From Prostheceraeus crozeri (lineage: Eukaryota; Platyhelminthes; Polycladida; Euryleptidae): a stretch of 64,000 nt of DNA. The stretch covers positions 62,001-126,000 of the forward strand of contig CAJQUW010007105.1 of NCBI GenBank assembly GCA_907163375.1, read 5' to 3'. The position numbers and the translations under genes are program-made. The notes beneath the pieces were generated by a model. It was not told where the DNA came from. It did not search any database and saw only the letters and a program-made list of their open reading frames with translations. Below are positions 10,787 to 23,885 of this stretch, in pieces. Positions within the stretch are counted from its first letter, which is position 1; each line of letters begins with the position of its first letter.

Positions 10787-12357
10787 CTGCAGTGATATTT
10801 GTGGACGATTAGTCATGAAAAGTGTACAGGAAAGAACAGAAAATCCAGGATGAACTGGTAGACAAGTGGATGTTTTACAGAATGAGACTGGTGTCTTGAT
10901 AACATGACAGATAATTCATTCGAAACGATGATGAAAATTTATAAAAAATATTTAATTAATATAATAAAAAATTCACTAATGAAAATCAAAGACATGACCG
11001 ACCAATAAAGATGAAATCACTAAATCGCATGTGGAATCGCCTGAAAGCACACTGGAATATCACTCTGCTCAGGATCGTTTGCAATGGATTATGAAGATCA
11101 ACCATGCAAAAAATGGAAACATGAATCAGAAGTCTGTGGGTACAGGATTAATTTTTATAATTTTCTTTCCTGTCGTCTACAGGCTTTGTTAACGGTCCAA
11201 TATAATTCATATTCAAACAGGCGACATTTCTCATTTGCATCTTATTCTGAATGAAAAATGAAGGTAATACGGCATTTACATCAGAAGTTATCTCAAATTA
11301 AAGACAGAGAAGTCCAAAACTAGAACCGCTGTCAGAGTCCAGACTGGTGCCATCGTAGTCATCTAGTGTGCTCTCTAGACAAGAGAGGACAATAGCATAG
11401 ATATCTGATCTCTATGCGTCTACTTGTCGGCTGTCGCACAGCAACAGTGCAAGAAGTCACAGCCCAGCGTGTTCTAATTCACTTGCGCACCCACAGTTAT
11501 GAAACTGACAAGTATGACAGGCATGACAAGTGTGACTTTTTTGAAAGTGTGATGCAGCACATTGAATCGATTTCTATGTAATTGCAGAGACTCTACCTCA
11601 ACAATTCAACAATTAGATCCAAAAATGAATGAGTTTCAAACATAAAGGTCTTTTAACTTTGTTTCCTGATATATTGCCTAAGATGAACATTTCAAAGATT
11701 AGAAGACCGTCTGAACTGCTGATATCGAAGCAGAAATGTTTTTTGATTGCCATGTCTAAAGGGAAAACATTTAAAGGCATGCTCTAGTTGATCATTTTAC
11801 GACATAGAAGTCCATCATAACAATAACAACTGTCAACCGGTAAGTTGACAGAGCATGATCCCCCTAAGTCATTAAGTCATGCATTTCTGTCTAAATACAG
11901 CAATCTTGGGTAGAAGTTGAGCATTATGAATGTATGACAAACCAAACAGACAATGAAATTCTGTCTGTCGACAATTTAGAAACGATTTCAGAAATTATTG
12001 GTCACGCGGTTCGACATGCAGATGATTCAACATTGAGGAAGTAATGTCAGTTTGGCACAAAACTGTGGCGACAATGCGGTTATACCACTCTAGATTCAAC
12101 TTGTGTAATCACTGGTGGTGTGACCTTTAATTCTCAACTACTGGAAACCTAGAAGCTTAGATATCGTTATGACAGCAACGCGTGTCCGCGATAGCATTGC
12201 GGGGGGGGTTCATCAACTATTTATTGATTATTGCAGTGTTGGATTTCTATGATTTCTACTATTATCTTGAAATCGCTGCTATAAAAAAACATCTTCGGCT
12301 GTTGATCTGAATTTTCATTTACTGTTCTGCTCACAGAATAAGGCAGTTTGTCTCTAC
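10787..12357. other. Intergenic, nothing recognised
   Basis: No coding relic or repeat recognised. A homopolymer run of G occurs at about 12201. Confidence 0.5.
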
Positions 12358-12855
12358 TTCTGCTTGACTAGAAAGGAAGCATTGGAACATGTAATGCTAA
12401 TAAATGGCACAATCTGCTGACATAATACCATAGCAATCGAACAATGAGCAGCCAGTTCAACATTAAACACGCCAAATTGTGTGAAGTTTCAGTGACTGTT
12501 ATCAACCGGATCACACAGCAAAGAGACACAGTCGATATTAAGTTCTACAGAAGAAGTTTGCGAACGTTTTTTGTGCGCCTGCTATCTATTTTAATAACGA
12601 TCGGAAGGACCAACATTATCGAACAATGATCTGAATTCCTCGAAAGTGAAGGAATCGTGGCGATCAGAGCATTTTGAAGGAACTCACAACAATCCGCAAA
12701 CGACGTACGACTATTTTTTCTATCTCTGCAAGGCACTGATAATTTCTTTTTGCCCACTTGCTAAGTTCCAGCATATGCCATCGTTTTGAATCAGTTTGCA
12801 CTTCTAGAAAAGTGACACGCTTAAACAATATAATTCTGTGATTCTGATAGTTGAC
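12358..12855 (+). repeat. Dispersed repeat R1, copy 1
   Basis: This segment is homologous, in inverted orientation, to 24517-25035. Matching anchors include AAAGGAAGCATTGGA, ATAATACCAT, GAGCAGCCAG, CGCCAAATTGTG and AAGTGACACGCTTA with their complements in the other copy. Neither strand gives an intact protein. I do not recognise the family; it could be a decayed DNA transposon or a non-autonomous derivative. Confidence 0.7.
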
Positions 12856-14092
12856 GTTTTTGGCCGATGAAACCTGCATGAATCATAGAAATTAAACGGA
12901 TGAGTAGATCTCTCTTCCCGACACTCCATAACAAAGAAGCATGGACATTAAAAGCAATCAGATGTCGTGGACAAGAGTTGTCGCGACAACAGTGTCTACA
13001 GTGGCTTTCTTGATTGGCAATAGAAAGGTGCTGGCAGCTTCTCATTGTACTATGTCAAGATTCCGCTGTTATTGCTTCTCCATTAATACAAAAATGTTTT
13101 GATAAAATATCTTGCAATAAATCACCTTCCGACAAGAATCTGCAACAGCTGCATGTTTCAGTAATTTACTTCTTCTCAGGACATAGCAACATTGACCAAA
13201 ATCGGTGCCTAAATGAGCGACTGAAATGCATTCGTCTGAGTTCGGTTGTATTATAACAAGATACATGAGTTGACAATGTGACATAGGCTGAAGGAATTTG
13301 TAGTGACAAACATTGTCTTCTAATCCAATCATCAAAGGCAGCTGCAGGATCGTATCTTTAGGTTCTATTGAAATTGAAATATCGGACATCAGTCATTCTA
13401 TATGAAGAAAAATAGCCTATAAATTGGGTGTCTATTCCTTTGTGTGTATGTAGATTCTGTGGGGATTCCATGAAAGTCTCCTTTTCGGCTTCGCTTCCTG
13501 TCACTCAGCCTATAATGCTGCTTTTCAATTGGTGTTTGCAATCTTTGAGTTAAAGATATTTGAATATTAAATACAAATAGCTGAATGTTAAATACAGTAC
13601 AATTAAATGCTGGATGAAGAACTCAAAATATGAATTGCATGACCTGACTATTAGATGCGATGTCTGTATATTAGTCCAACTAATAGCTTACTCCAGTTTT
13701 ATCATGATTAAACACACTTGAAGAGCAGATATTATCTATGTATACAGAAAACAGCGTTATAGGCGTTTAGAAGAATAATGGATTGTGACGTTGAAGGTTC
13801 TTACTTTCTATTTCCTATTCTATTATTATTTTGTGAATTTCTTTCATCGCTTGCATATTAATGTTGATGTCACAGGCCTACCTATCAACTACTTTTTAGT
13901 TAGTTCTCTTCATTTTCTCGTGACAATGGACATTTTGTCTCCAACTCACTGTTTCTGGATATACATGTAGTATTTCCTGCTATGTAGATCTATCTGAACC
14001 GCAAGAATATGCTCTGGAAAGTCGCTGAGTGTAGGTCTTCGTTAAGCATATACAAAAGAAAATGCTAACAGTAAAACAGAACAAATACTAAT
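12856..14092. other. Intergenic, nothing recognised
   Basis: Only weak overlapping open frames on both strands around 12.9-13.4 kb, none with motifs. A 14-bp perfect palindrome TTGTCGCGACAA (plus flanking bases) occurs near 12976. Confidence 0.45.
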
Positions 14093-14157
14093 GTTTGACC
14101 TAGGAGACCTTTCTTCCGCAATAAGACATTTCGGACGAAAGGGCTCCTAGGCCAAAC
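14093..14157. other. 65-nt imperfect hairpin, pre-miRNA-like in size
   Basis: A 5' arm starting GTTTGACCTAGGAGACCTTT pairs with a 3' arm ending CTCCTAGGCCAAAC. Over 26 positions, 23 are complementary, with three isolated mismatches and a 13-nt loop. Stem length, isolated mismatches and total size fit an animal microRNA precursor. The same geometry would be produced by a tiny inverted-repeat insertion. No expression evidence is available. Confidence 0.35.
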
Positions 14158-16900
14158 ACTTACATTTGAAATGTAGCTCCGCAATGTCCACTAAATACAA
14201 GTATTTACAAAACATGGTTAAGACAGCACACATTGCTGAAAGAAATACATAGAATTCAAGACAGTCCTAAAACGATTTTGATAGCAAAGTTTGCGACATG
14301 CATTGATGATTTCATGGAATGAGAGAGACACTTGCTTCTTAATACATGCATGTATACTACTTAGACGCAGCATTACCTGTTCCACCGGGTCTCATCAATA
14401 CAGCACTCAATGCCACTATATAACCAAATATATCTACGAATAATTTTTCTGGACACACTCCTGATTTACCAAAGTTCAGTATTATTTCAAAGTGTCCTTC
14501 TCATTTTCGATAACCATCGCAATGTAAAAATGCTATGATAACTCTATCTTAGCACCACATAGAATTTGAGCGTGACGTCTGTGTTTCGGTTGCCTGGAAA
14601 GGAAGAATTACATCCTGCATTGCTAGTGAAAGTGCTATTTGTCAACGAATGTTCAGTGAAAGAAAGAAAGAAGAGAATATATCAATGAAATTCTTCTAGT
14701 TGCCACGGTATGTAGGCAACTCACAAAGAATGCATGCTTTTCTTACCGTAATGAAGATTTCATTTTGATACGTAATTTTTGAAATTTTAAATTGTGATTC
14801 AATATAATTAACTATCACAGATAGATAACAATGACATTTTACTCAGATTGCTTTTTATTCAGGAATCCTTTTATTGACAAACTTCTTTGGATAAACAAAA
14901 TCGTTCATTATTCAAGACCATTCATTATTTAACAAAATTCAAGGTCACACTATTTTAGACGTATTAATGACGTCAATCGTTATGAGCAGAAAAAACCAAT
15001 TTCAAATTAATAATTATGTAAACCTGTATTTTAGCACTAGATAGAAAACATTGATATATTTGCGCTCAGATTGCTTTTGCTGAGAGAAATTCACAATTTT
15101 TACATAACCTTATTATTTGCTCTTCACTTTGCTTTGCATTTTATTGACATGGCACCACCGGAGCAGCGACCGTTCAAACCTTGGTTGGGTCAAATCTAAG
15201 ATTTCAAAATTGGTGTCTAACACTGCATCAACATTCACAATACACTACCGGTACCAAATCTTAAATATACCCGTATTCTTCTATACCAATAAAAAAGCAA
15301 CATGAATTTCCCAAAATTCACATTTTTGCAATTATGATAGCCTAAAAATATGAAATAATTCTATAAAATATGGTCATACGAAATACTTACTTACTAGTTC
15401 AAAAAGTATGGTGCAACATTTCGCATTCTCATGACTCAATCTCATATAGACGGAAATCAATATACTTTCAAATTCTAAATCCATGAATCCTTTTGTTGAA
15501 GTTCCCCAATTTTCCCTTTCCACTAATTTGCATAAATACTTTTACCCTGCAAAAGTTGTCAATCCACTTTTGTTCATCAAGTGCACCAAGCTTCACCTTT
15601 GACCGATGATCGACACTTGGCTATTCCAAAGAGAATATCCTAAAGGATTGGATAAATCAGACTTGAAATGGAAAATCGTATCTGTGGCAATTTTGACACT
15701 AATTTTGCTTTGACAAGAGGTTATCACAACATTCATAATTCAGGCGCTGTTTACATCCTTATTCCGATTATTCAATCCTTGGCAACAACTACATACATTC
15801 TCCACAAAAATTTAAGTGACCAACCTTGGGTAGATAATGTGATAAAAGATGCATTCGTCTTCATTCAAGGTATAGAAGGCGTAATTTTTGAATTTAGCTA
15901 TAATGCTTTAAATGAACATTCAAAGCGTAGAATAACATATTCTTATATAATCATTTACAAGATGTCGGTGATGAACCATCCAGCATTCGCATATGATTGT
16001 CCCATGAAAAATTTTCATTACAATTTGATTGAGCTTTTCATCTTCTACAATGAAAGCTCATCTCGGGCCAGTTAGGTTCAGGAGGATATCTACGATTTGA
16101 CAAATATTCTGAATTAACGAATGCGACATCATCTACATAGCCTATGTAATATTCAAACTATAATCTATCATTTTGCCTATGCTAACTTCAATCCTACAAA
16201 GGCTAGCTGTCCCCCCCCCACTGGAAGTAGAAGACGTGTGCAGGGAGTAAAGGAGACATCTGTTCACCGCTACGTCCGTTGTTAACATGGCAGGTGTTGA
16301 TTGCTAAAGTCAAAGAGCCGTTCGATGGAATGCTAACTCTCGCCTATTCCAGTCCGATTATCGAATCAAAATGCGTATTTGCTCGGACTACTGTATAAGT
16401 TCCCCAATTTTTATTTCTGGCTTCGCACCGGGAGCTTCTTGATAATCGGATACAATAAACATTGCAGAATTCCATTCCGAACTCTCTTCGTCAGGATGGC
16501 GAGTTTTCCGGATTAACGAAGTTAAATTTGCATACACACTAACTGTGTATTAGCTGCACAGGATGAACAAACGCAGAGTCGCGGATCAATCAAAATTTAC
16601 TGGAAAGGTAATACAAGGTTTTGGGTAAAACATGCGTTTCTGAGAAAGAAATTGAACTTCTACCAGAGATTTGCTGGTGGGTTGGTCATCTGGGTTAGAC
16701 AACGTAAAGAATAATAATAACATCATTGTGAAAGCGGGAGTTGGCTTTTAGGGACAAGCATTTGGCACTAAATGTCTGTGCCACGGGACAAAGCATTTAA
16801 TAATGGCTCATCGTGCTCGATGCGATTTCATTATTTATGCTTTTTCTGAAATAGTCGTATGCCGACTTTTGGCGAATTTGAGATAATATATCCCTAAGCG
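14158..16900. other. Intergenic; possible pogo-like terminus near 16390
   Basis: A 135-codon open frame at 15668-16075 (+) has no motif, no coding-like composition and no promoter, and I do not call it a gene. Around 16340-16395 the sequence ends CGGACTACTG-TA, which read in reverse begins TA-CAGTAGTCCG, reminiscent of a pogo/Tigger-type terminus. Its partner end was not found, so this is only a hint. Confidence 0.25.
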
Positions 16901-16923
16901 CATGAGTGTCCAACACTGAGATG

Positions 16924-16980
16924 GAACCGGTTTACCGCTGCCGGTCAACCAATAACACAGGTAAACCGGTACCGGTTCCG
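16924..16980. repeat. GGAACCGG inverted repeat, hAT-terminus-like
   Basis: GGAACCGGTTTACC is followed about 30 bases later by GGTAAACCGGTACCGGTTCC, its complement with an extra CGGTAC. Similar GGAACCGGTAC sequence occurs at 63333. GC-rich palindromes of this sort are common at the ends of hAT elements, but no transposase lies nearby. Confidence 0.4.
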
Positions 16981-17363
16981 CCAACGCATAATGCTTCAGG
17001 CTCCATCTCTGATCCTACAATATCTAAAGTTATACTTATATTGTTCTGCGACCTTTCATGAGTGAAAAACAATTTTTTAATGGTCTTTTCCCAAAAATGA
17101 TGATTATCGATCAATTGTACTGAATGAAAGTTGAATATATGTTGCTTTGATGAGAATTATTAAACACTGCTAATGCAAATGATGTTATGCTGCAAAACAT
17201 GGGATGAAAACTGAAGGAGCAGCGCTAAAATAGTATCTTTTTAAAGACTTTTATTGAAAAACATTTATTTTTATTCTTCCAAAATTCTGTGAAAAAAGTC
17301 ATAGCAAAGTTATTCCTCGATAAAAGTTATTTGCTGTCCAATGTGACAAACGGGACCTTTCAG

Positions 17364-17473
17364 TTGTCGATTTGGCCATCCAACAACGAATCTTCAGCCG
17401 ACATTCGGCTTCCTTGTCGCACGCATTATATGCTCTACCCAACAGCATCTATTGATATTGGTAACCTTTCCAG
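17364..17473 (+). CDS. Candidate internal exon of an unknown host gene
   Basis: The segment is bounded by an acceptor-like GACCTTTCAG (ending 17363) and a consensus donor CAG|GTAAGT (17471-17479). It is open in one frame and encodes 36 residues with protein-like composition (LSIWPSNNESSADIRLPC...). The open frame continues upstream to 17289, so the acceptor could be earlier. Splicing directly to the candidate exon at 18164 would be out of phase, so an intervening exon would be needed. No family recognised. The evidence is only splice signals and open frame. Confidence 0.25.
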
Positions 17474-18163
17474 GTAAGTTAACTCCATGGGCGTTTCATA
17501 TATGGTCTGTCTTGCACACCATCAGCTTAATTGTTCAGCCTTTATAGATATTAAAAAGTGGTTTGTGCCCAGAGCCCCTCTCCTCTAGAGCCATATTGAA
17601 AGTCCATGTAGAAAGAAACGCAGCGCCTACGACTGCCAAAATAGTATGCAGTTTTCATCATTTAAGTGTGTAGACTTGTTTTATAATCAACAGATATGCG
17701 TATCACATGTTTAAAGGGCCTACCAAAGACTACACCACAGTCCAAAAGCTGTCAAATCAAACTTGATCAGAATCTCCAAGAGATTGCTTTATTGGTAATT
17801 CCATAATTTATATAATTTCATACCAGGCAGCTGCCTCGGTGTGTAAATATACTAGCAAAAAGATTTAACTAGGATAGGCGAAATTTTCATCTTTCAGCAA
17901 TGGTGCAGCAACAACAGAAGACGCGACAAAAACAGTGCAATTTCGGTTACTCTATCAGTTAAAGCACAATTTGATGAAACCCAGAATCCTATCTTAAAAT
18001 ACATCGCAGTTGTGTTTTCATTTATGCATACCTATAGAGCTTCAATGAATTTGTTACGCTTACACATCCGTTTGAAGTTTTTGTTTTACTTTGGTTTGGC
18101 ATGGACATGCACGCTTATTCATAAAACTTCCAAAATTATTTACTGCTGGGGTTTTTCTCGCAG

Positions 18164-18307
18164 GCTGTAGATCCTAGACTCGAGCTTGCCTTTACGCAAC
18201 CGTTTCCTTTACCATGGGCCAATAAGACGGAATCGGTGCCGTTTGCGCCCTTCTCCTGTCAGGATGAGACGGTTAAAAAATTCTTTTGTATACAGTTTTG
18301 CGCATGA
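18164..18307 (+). CDS. Candidate terminal exon of an unknown host gene
   Basis: GTTTTTCTCGCAG (ending 18163) is a strong pyrimidine-rich acceptor. It is followed at once by a 47-residue open frame with balanced composition (AVDPRLELAFTQPFPLPWAN...) that ends at TGA 18305-18307. The other two frames close within a few codons of the acceptor. Local GC content exceeds the surroundings. It could belong with the candidate exon at 17364 if another exon restores phase. No domain recognised. Confidence 0.25.
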   Translation, partial: AVDPRLELAFTQPFPLPWANKTESVPFAPFSCQDETVKKFFCIQFCA

Positions 18308-19440
18308 TTTGGTATTTCCTGCCCCCTTCCTGCTTGATTTCTGTCTTTCTTGTCCATGATACTTGTGATCAGAGCTGGAAGTGGACACATGCCGGGCTTG
18401 GGACTAAAAATTTCGATAAGCACCCAGGACGATATCTTTTCATCTGAAATAAATAATATTTTCGTTATTTGATCATTTAAGTTGAAAAAATAAAATGAAA
18501 TAAATTACGTCATGCGACGAAATAGGTAATAAATAAATGAGCAGCCGTCAACTGACTGATAGTCCGCGTCAAATGAGGTGACTCCTTAGCTAACTCAATC
18601 ATCCAAGGAAATTAAGGGAGATACGGCGGGCGCAAGCCAGCACAGCATCAGAGATCGCAAAGGCACCAAACGAAGACTTTGCATCTAAAAGAAGCATGGT
18701 GGATAGATAACATACTTTAGCCAGACCAGTTTGCTTGCATTGGAGAATAATCCTCTTCCATTGACAGATAATTCATGCGTCCAAATCCTATGTAAGGAGT
18801 TTCATGCCTTGTGAGTTGAGGTATAAATTGAATAGATGCGGAAATTGAGGATAAAGTCTGGTCAAGCACCACATTAATGCATTTTTCCTCTAAACGCTGT
18901 AAATAAGCTTTTAAATTGAAGGGTGTCAACTAAGTCACGTGGAAATGATGTTAAACAACAATTGATAAACGATTAGCAAGGGATTTTTCTCTGGAATTTT
19001 GGTCAAAAGAGCCGATTGAACATTTATTTTAACTTTTGACTTAACGGCTCCATTTTCTCAGAAGCATGCCATCAGTGTTTTTGCTCTCCCTCCTAAACAT
19101 GAAAATAACCTGCAAGAATAGGTAGGTATCGGTGCATTAAATGAGTTCTAAATTAAACGCGATAGACAAGCGATCCACAATATTTAAAACAAGTGAAAAT
19201 TTGCTGAGCAGGTGATGGAAACGCGAATGGATTCATAGATAATACGAGTACAGGGGTTTATGTGCCTATATCACGTCATGCTGCCGAAGCAGTTTACTTT
19301 TAAGAGCGGAAATCAAAGAATGTCAATTGAATTTTCAGTGCCATCTGGATGATTGAGTGCTGTGCTGGATAAGTCCTGTAGTCGACATTAGAGAGGCGCA
19401 AAACTCATGAGCGATCTGAATCTATGATCAAACAATTTAC
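18308..19440. other. Intergenic, nothing recognised
   Basis: No repeats or coding relics were recognised. Confidence 0.5.
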
Positions 19441-19447
19441 TGGAATC

Positions 19448-19528
19448 AATCAGTCAATTAATTGACATAGGAAATTGATGCAATCAATTAATTGATGATC
19501 GAAATGTTAAGCAATCAATTAATTGAAA
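19448..19528. repeat. Three spaced AATTAATT palindromes
   Basis: TCAATTAATTGA occurs three times at intervals of about 30-35 bases (GTCAATTAATTGAC, then CAATCAATTAATTGATG, then CAATCAATTAATTGAAA). Each copy is a perfect palindrome at its core. It is a short degenerate tandem array and resembles homeodomain-type AT-rich sites, though function is unknown. Confidence 0.55.
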
Positions 19529-20665
19529 TCCAATGTATATTTGATAATCAATGCATTAAATTACCATCGCTTACATAATATAAAATGAGCCGTCAGCTTT
19601 TATTCTGCATTAAACCTGAAGTTATCATTTTATTTTTTTATTTATGAATTTTTTGACAATGTTAAAAGTAAATAATTTAGAATTCATTACATAAGGCTTC
19701 ATGTTGAGTTAGATTCTTATCATATATTAGCAGTTTCAAACTGTTTTCATTTGGCCATCTGCAGCAATATTTCAATGATTCCGAAATAGATATAATTAGA
19801 GATTCTCAGTTCATTGTTCTCTGTCATTTGCTGTCATGGTTACATTGATAAATAATACTTTGGAAATTCGTCGCTATCTGCGATTTTATCAATTTTAGAT
19901 TGGGAATTGGTTTATGACGTCAATAGATGATTTCCTAATCACCAGATGTGATTCACCTCCGTTGTAATCAACAAAGTACGGCATCATATTTGCTAACACA
20001 TCTTCCCATTTAATACATAAGCAAAATGCTTGTAGATGTGAGTAATCGTATTGTTGAAAATAGAGTATGTATCAGCGGGTCAGAAGAGAATAAAGATAGA
20101 GCTAATGATGACTGTGATATTAGAATATTGAACTTTATCACGTGAAATAGTTGATTTAATCAAATTTTGACGAAAAATGAAATTTATTCGCGTACCAAAA
20201 AGTTTGTTTTCAATTATATTTTGACCATTGGCACATGAATCACAGAAAAAAAAGCGCAATGCAATTATTCAGTTTTTTGCTTTCACTCATCGCTGCTATA
20301 GGATAATACAAGAACAACATTTTTAGGAAAGTTAAGTCCGTTTTTAAACATTACAGCAGGTCTATACCGATTGTCATTGAATGTTGATTTATATAAACCC
20401 TGTCACTCATCAAAGCATGATAAATTGAATTGCTCTGCTTTCAATTAATATCCGGTAATATGACACATCAATACGAATGTGATATTTTCTGATCATTTTC
20501 AATATCACCGATGATGAATCTTGAGCTATCTTTGAACTAAAAAATCGAACTCAAAACTTGAGAACAATCAATCGGCATCGACTTTTAATGTAATAAAGAA
20601 CAGCTTTGTTAAGATTCAATTAAATTGATTAGATTGATGTTCACAACGATTCATGACGATTATGG

Positions 20666-20770
20666 TTACCATCGACCGATAGAAGGCGCAGAACGCCGAA
20701 TGCCCTTCTGGAGCGTGTTTTACTTTTTGACTTTAAATCATAAACCTCGACCAAACTTTGGGGAGTTTTG
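20666..20770 (+). repeat. Dispersed repeat R3, copy 1
   Basis: Shares conserved edges with 39614-39709: TTACCATCGACCG at the start, and CTCGACCAAACTTTGGGGAG at the end. The middle is less conserved. Both copies are in the same orientation. Too short to classify. Confidence 0.55.
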
Positions 20771-21905
20771 CTGATTCGACTTGTGAAAACATAAAATGAT
20801 CTCCCGTCGACTGGTCAATTATGTGATTAGATTGATGATTACTGATAAAAATGTATTGAAATAATTATATTGACACGAACAGGAAGGAGCACTATATGAA
20901 TGTGCCGCTTCAATTAGATTCTTTGACAAGCATTTTTTACAAGACTTTCGGGTCAACAAGACAGTGTTCGATGTGTAAATATATGATAAATGATTATGAT
21001 GTTATATACAGACTCAAATTTGCAAAGCACCACAGTGTACGCGGTTGCAAATCGATATGTTTATTGTAAGTTAAAGTGCAAGACGCTTTGAAAAAAGTGA
21101 CGCATTTCAGACTTTTGAAAAAGTAGCTCTCGGAATATCTTATTGTTATGTCCTTCTGTAGACCAAATTTACAGCTTCTTGTCGAAGTTTGTGAAAATAT
21201 GCCGAAAATGAGGAGTTACGAACGCCTAGGCTGCGCAGTTTGAATAGTTTGAAGCGGTCCAGAGAATAGAGAAAAAATGCCACAAAAGGCCGAATCACGC
21301 ATTTCCACCAAATGTTTAGGGAGCATTGAGCTTATAACTGAACTTGTGTTACCTACAGTGTAAATAGTCTGTTTGGTCTGAAGCTTTGAAGGACGCTTTG
21401 CTTAAAGCTCAAATTTTCCAAGCTGCTTAATGAGCTCCTCAGGAAGGACTTGTAGCTTATTGAATATTTTACAATTTCATTCCAACATGTATGTGCCATC
21501 AACAATTGCAAAAATTATCAATCACGTGAGAATTTAGACCTTTCGAATCGAATAGGTCCTGTTGGATTATCAGCGTCGGAAAAAGAAAAGTTTCAACAAA
21601 GGCCAATTAACAAACTACGGTTTAATGGAGTAATTTGGCGCGCAGCACACATTTTGATTGACTAACAGGGTTACACCACGCATTTTATATTCGGAACTGG
21701 GGAGAAGGATTTGCTATTTGATGTAGGGAGTGATGAAAAATTTAAAATTAATTCACGAAATAGCATAGTTGATGACAGTTGGAGAAGAAATTAAAAGCAG
21801 CCATAATAAAGGTTGTTTAACTGTGAACAACACATGAAGACAACATGAAATGAAGACACTCAGTACTCACACTGCCGAAACACATTATCTTCTTTTGTAT
21901 AATAT

Positions 21906-21930
21906 CATACATACATATATATATACGTAC
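21906..21930. repeat. TA-rich simple repeat
   Basis: ATACATACATATATATATAC-type simple sequence. Confidence 0.6.
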
Positions 21931-23634
21931 ATTGCAATAATGCCATTTAATTGCATAGTATTATGTAAAATCAGATTTGTAAATTGACATGTAAATAATT
22001 CACCGCTATTTATACTTGCATTCATAATAGAAATATAATACACAAGATCTTTTTGTGTAAACTATTCATCGAAATTAATATTGTGACACGGCCTCGAAAG
22101 TCGATAACTCGCACAAATGTCTGATATCCGCAGAGTGAGATTCCGCTTATCGACACAGAAATTTTCGTAGGCTGTCTATATTTGCTATGCTGCAACAAAT
22201 GTATATTTCAATTTTGATCTAAAACCCTTCCAATAGGAAAAATTGACATTTGATGGGAAGTTTGTGTCATTAATTAGTTATGTAAAATGATGGAGATTGA
22301 AAAACTTAAGATTTGTAAGTATTTATGAATAATTTTCTCGACGAAGTCGCTTTAGCTGATTGAACAGAAGACAGATTTTGGAAAACTGATTCAATTCTTG
22401 ACGACCGAACGGAATAATTCAAATAAGTCGATTCCTGGATATTGCATGCAAAGTCTCTGCGTTCACACTTGATATAAATTCATAGAAATATTTCGCTTTT
22501 TGATGTTTGTGTAATAAGAATCCGTTGCCTTGCAACTGCCGTCAAGTTGTCATTGAATGAGGCTACAATAATGGGGCATATTTGCGATCGCGCTTTGCCT
22601 TAAAACTCGAACAGAAACTGGCAGTCAATAAAAGACTAGAATTGGGCGAAAGTCAATAATAAAATTTTACTTGCGGTGTTTGAGATTTATGAAAAATTCA
22701 TTGGACACGAGCTGTTCACCTCCGTTATTACCAAGTTATGTCCTTCATTCGATCTATCCCATAAAGAGAAAGTTTGTGATGAGATTTTGAGAGAGTGGAA
22801 TGCTTTTATTTGAAATTCGTCTGTAAATTCCTGCAACAAAAGCCGTCTGCCATTGTTTAATGACGGATTATCTTCATTGTTAGCGGTTATGGAAGAGTAT
22901 CTTGATACGAGAAATGTTAAATAGTCTGCCTGGAATGGGAGATTCGGACGAAGGGAAGCCATTAATATCGTGTCAAATCGACCCGTTTCCGAAACACGTT
23001 CGCCTCGCCTCATGAAATAGCAAGAACATCTTTTATGTCGGCTCAATCATTTTGAGAGCTTCAAAAAGCAGAAGCATACTTCAATTGACATTTTCATCAT
23101 TAGAACTGTGTGAGAAATGGCTTTGATGTTGCACGCTGAAGCGTGAAATAATATTTTCGTGAGTGCATATTTGATGGAAATATTTCGAAGCTTCGAAGAC
23201 AGTCAGAGAGGAGTCATTAGAGTTATAGCCGAAGACTTTTAGTGGAAAGAATGTGAAGTCAGCATTAAGTGAACGTAGATTGGCTTCATTGGATTCAAAT
23301 GCAATTAAAAGAAATGTGTTTCCTTCCGTCTTTGAAGTGGCGCTTATGTATTGATCTCAAACATCACTTAATATCGATTGATTATGTTTTTGAATGTATT
23401 ATTATTGATACCACCGATAATAGTATTGCTAGCAACGTATTAGAAAGTAACCAATTTTTCGTTATTTTTCATGCAGAGCTCCTAGGTTGTAAGCCAATTG
23501 GGTACCAATAAGTTAGCCTGATATAGCGGCCATTCACTACAACTTCACTTTGTGCAATAAGATAATTGCAGAATTGTGAGCAAAGAAACTGTACAAGGCA
23601 CCCGGGCTGGTGGAGATTGAGCCTGACTGCTACT

Positions 23635-23885
23635 TTTTGAAGTTCTATTCAGGGGTAGCCGGACACCGAGCTTGTGTGTGTCATTTTGAAGTTCTATTCA
23701 GGGGTAACCGGACATCCAGCTTGTCCACTTCTTTTTGAAGTTCTCCTCAGGGGTAGTCGGACTAGTCTTGAGGGTCTATTTCAGGGGTAGCCGGGCACCG
23801 AGCATGTCTGCGTCATTTTGAGGTTCTTTTCGGGGGTAGCCTGAGACCTAGCCTGTCTTCTTCTTTTGAAGTACTTTTTTAAAGG
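23635..23885 (+). repeat. 49-bp tandem array (about five units)
   Basis: Units begin TTTTGAAGTTCTATTCAGGG and continue with GTAGCCGGACACCGAGC. Unit starts fall at 23635, 23684, 23733, about 23767 (a shortened unit), 23816 and 23865, so the spacing is 49 bp except for one internally deleted unit. 49 is not a multiple of three, so this is a non-coding minisatellite. Confidence 0.85.

Larger units (their letters stand above)
19529..23634. other. Intergenic; contains dispersed repeat R3 copy 1
   Basis: Apart from the R3 segment at 20666-20770 and a small TA-rich run at 21906-21930, I recognise nothing. A 119-codon minus-strand open frame at 22687-23046 has no motif or promoter. Confidence 0.4.

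Noticed and set aside
15668-16075. 135-codon open frame
   Set aside because: No motif, promoter or coding bias; a frame of this length is plausible by chance in 64 kb of AT-rich DNA.
22687-23046. 119-codon minus-strand open frame
   Set aside because: No recognisable domain or splice or promoter signals, so not supported as a gene.
23635-23885. Possible CRISPR array
   Set aside because: The 49-bp units are contiguous and diverged along their whole length, with no spacer/repeat alternation, and the context is eukaryotic.
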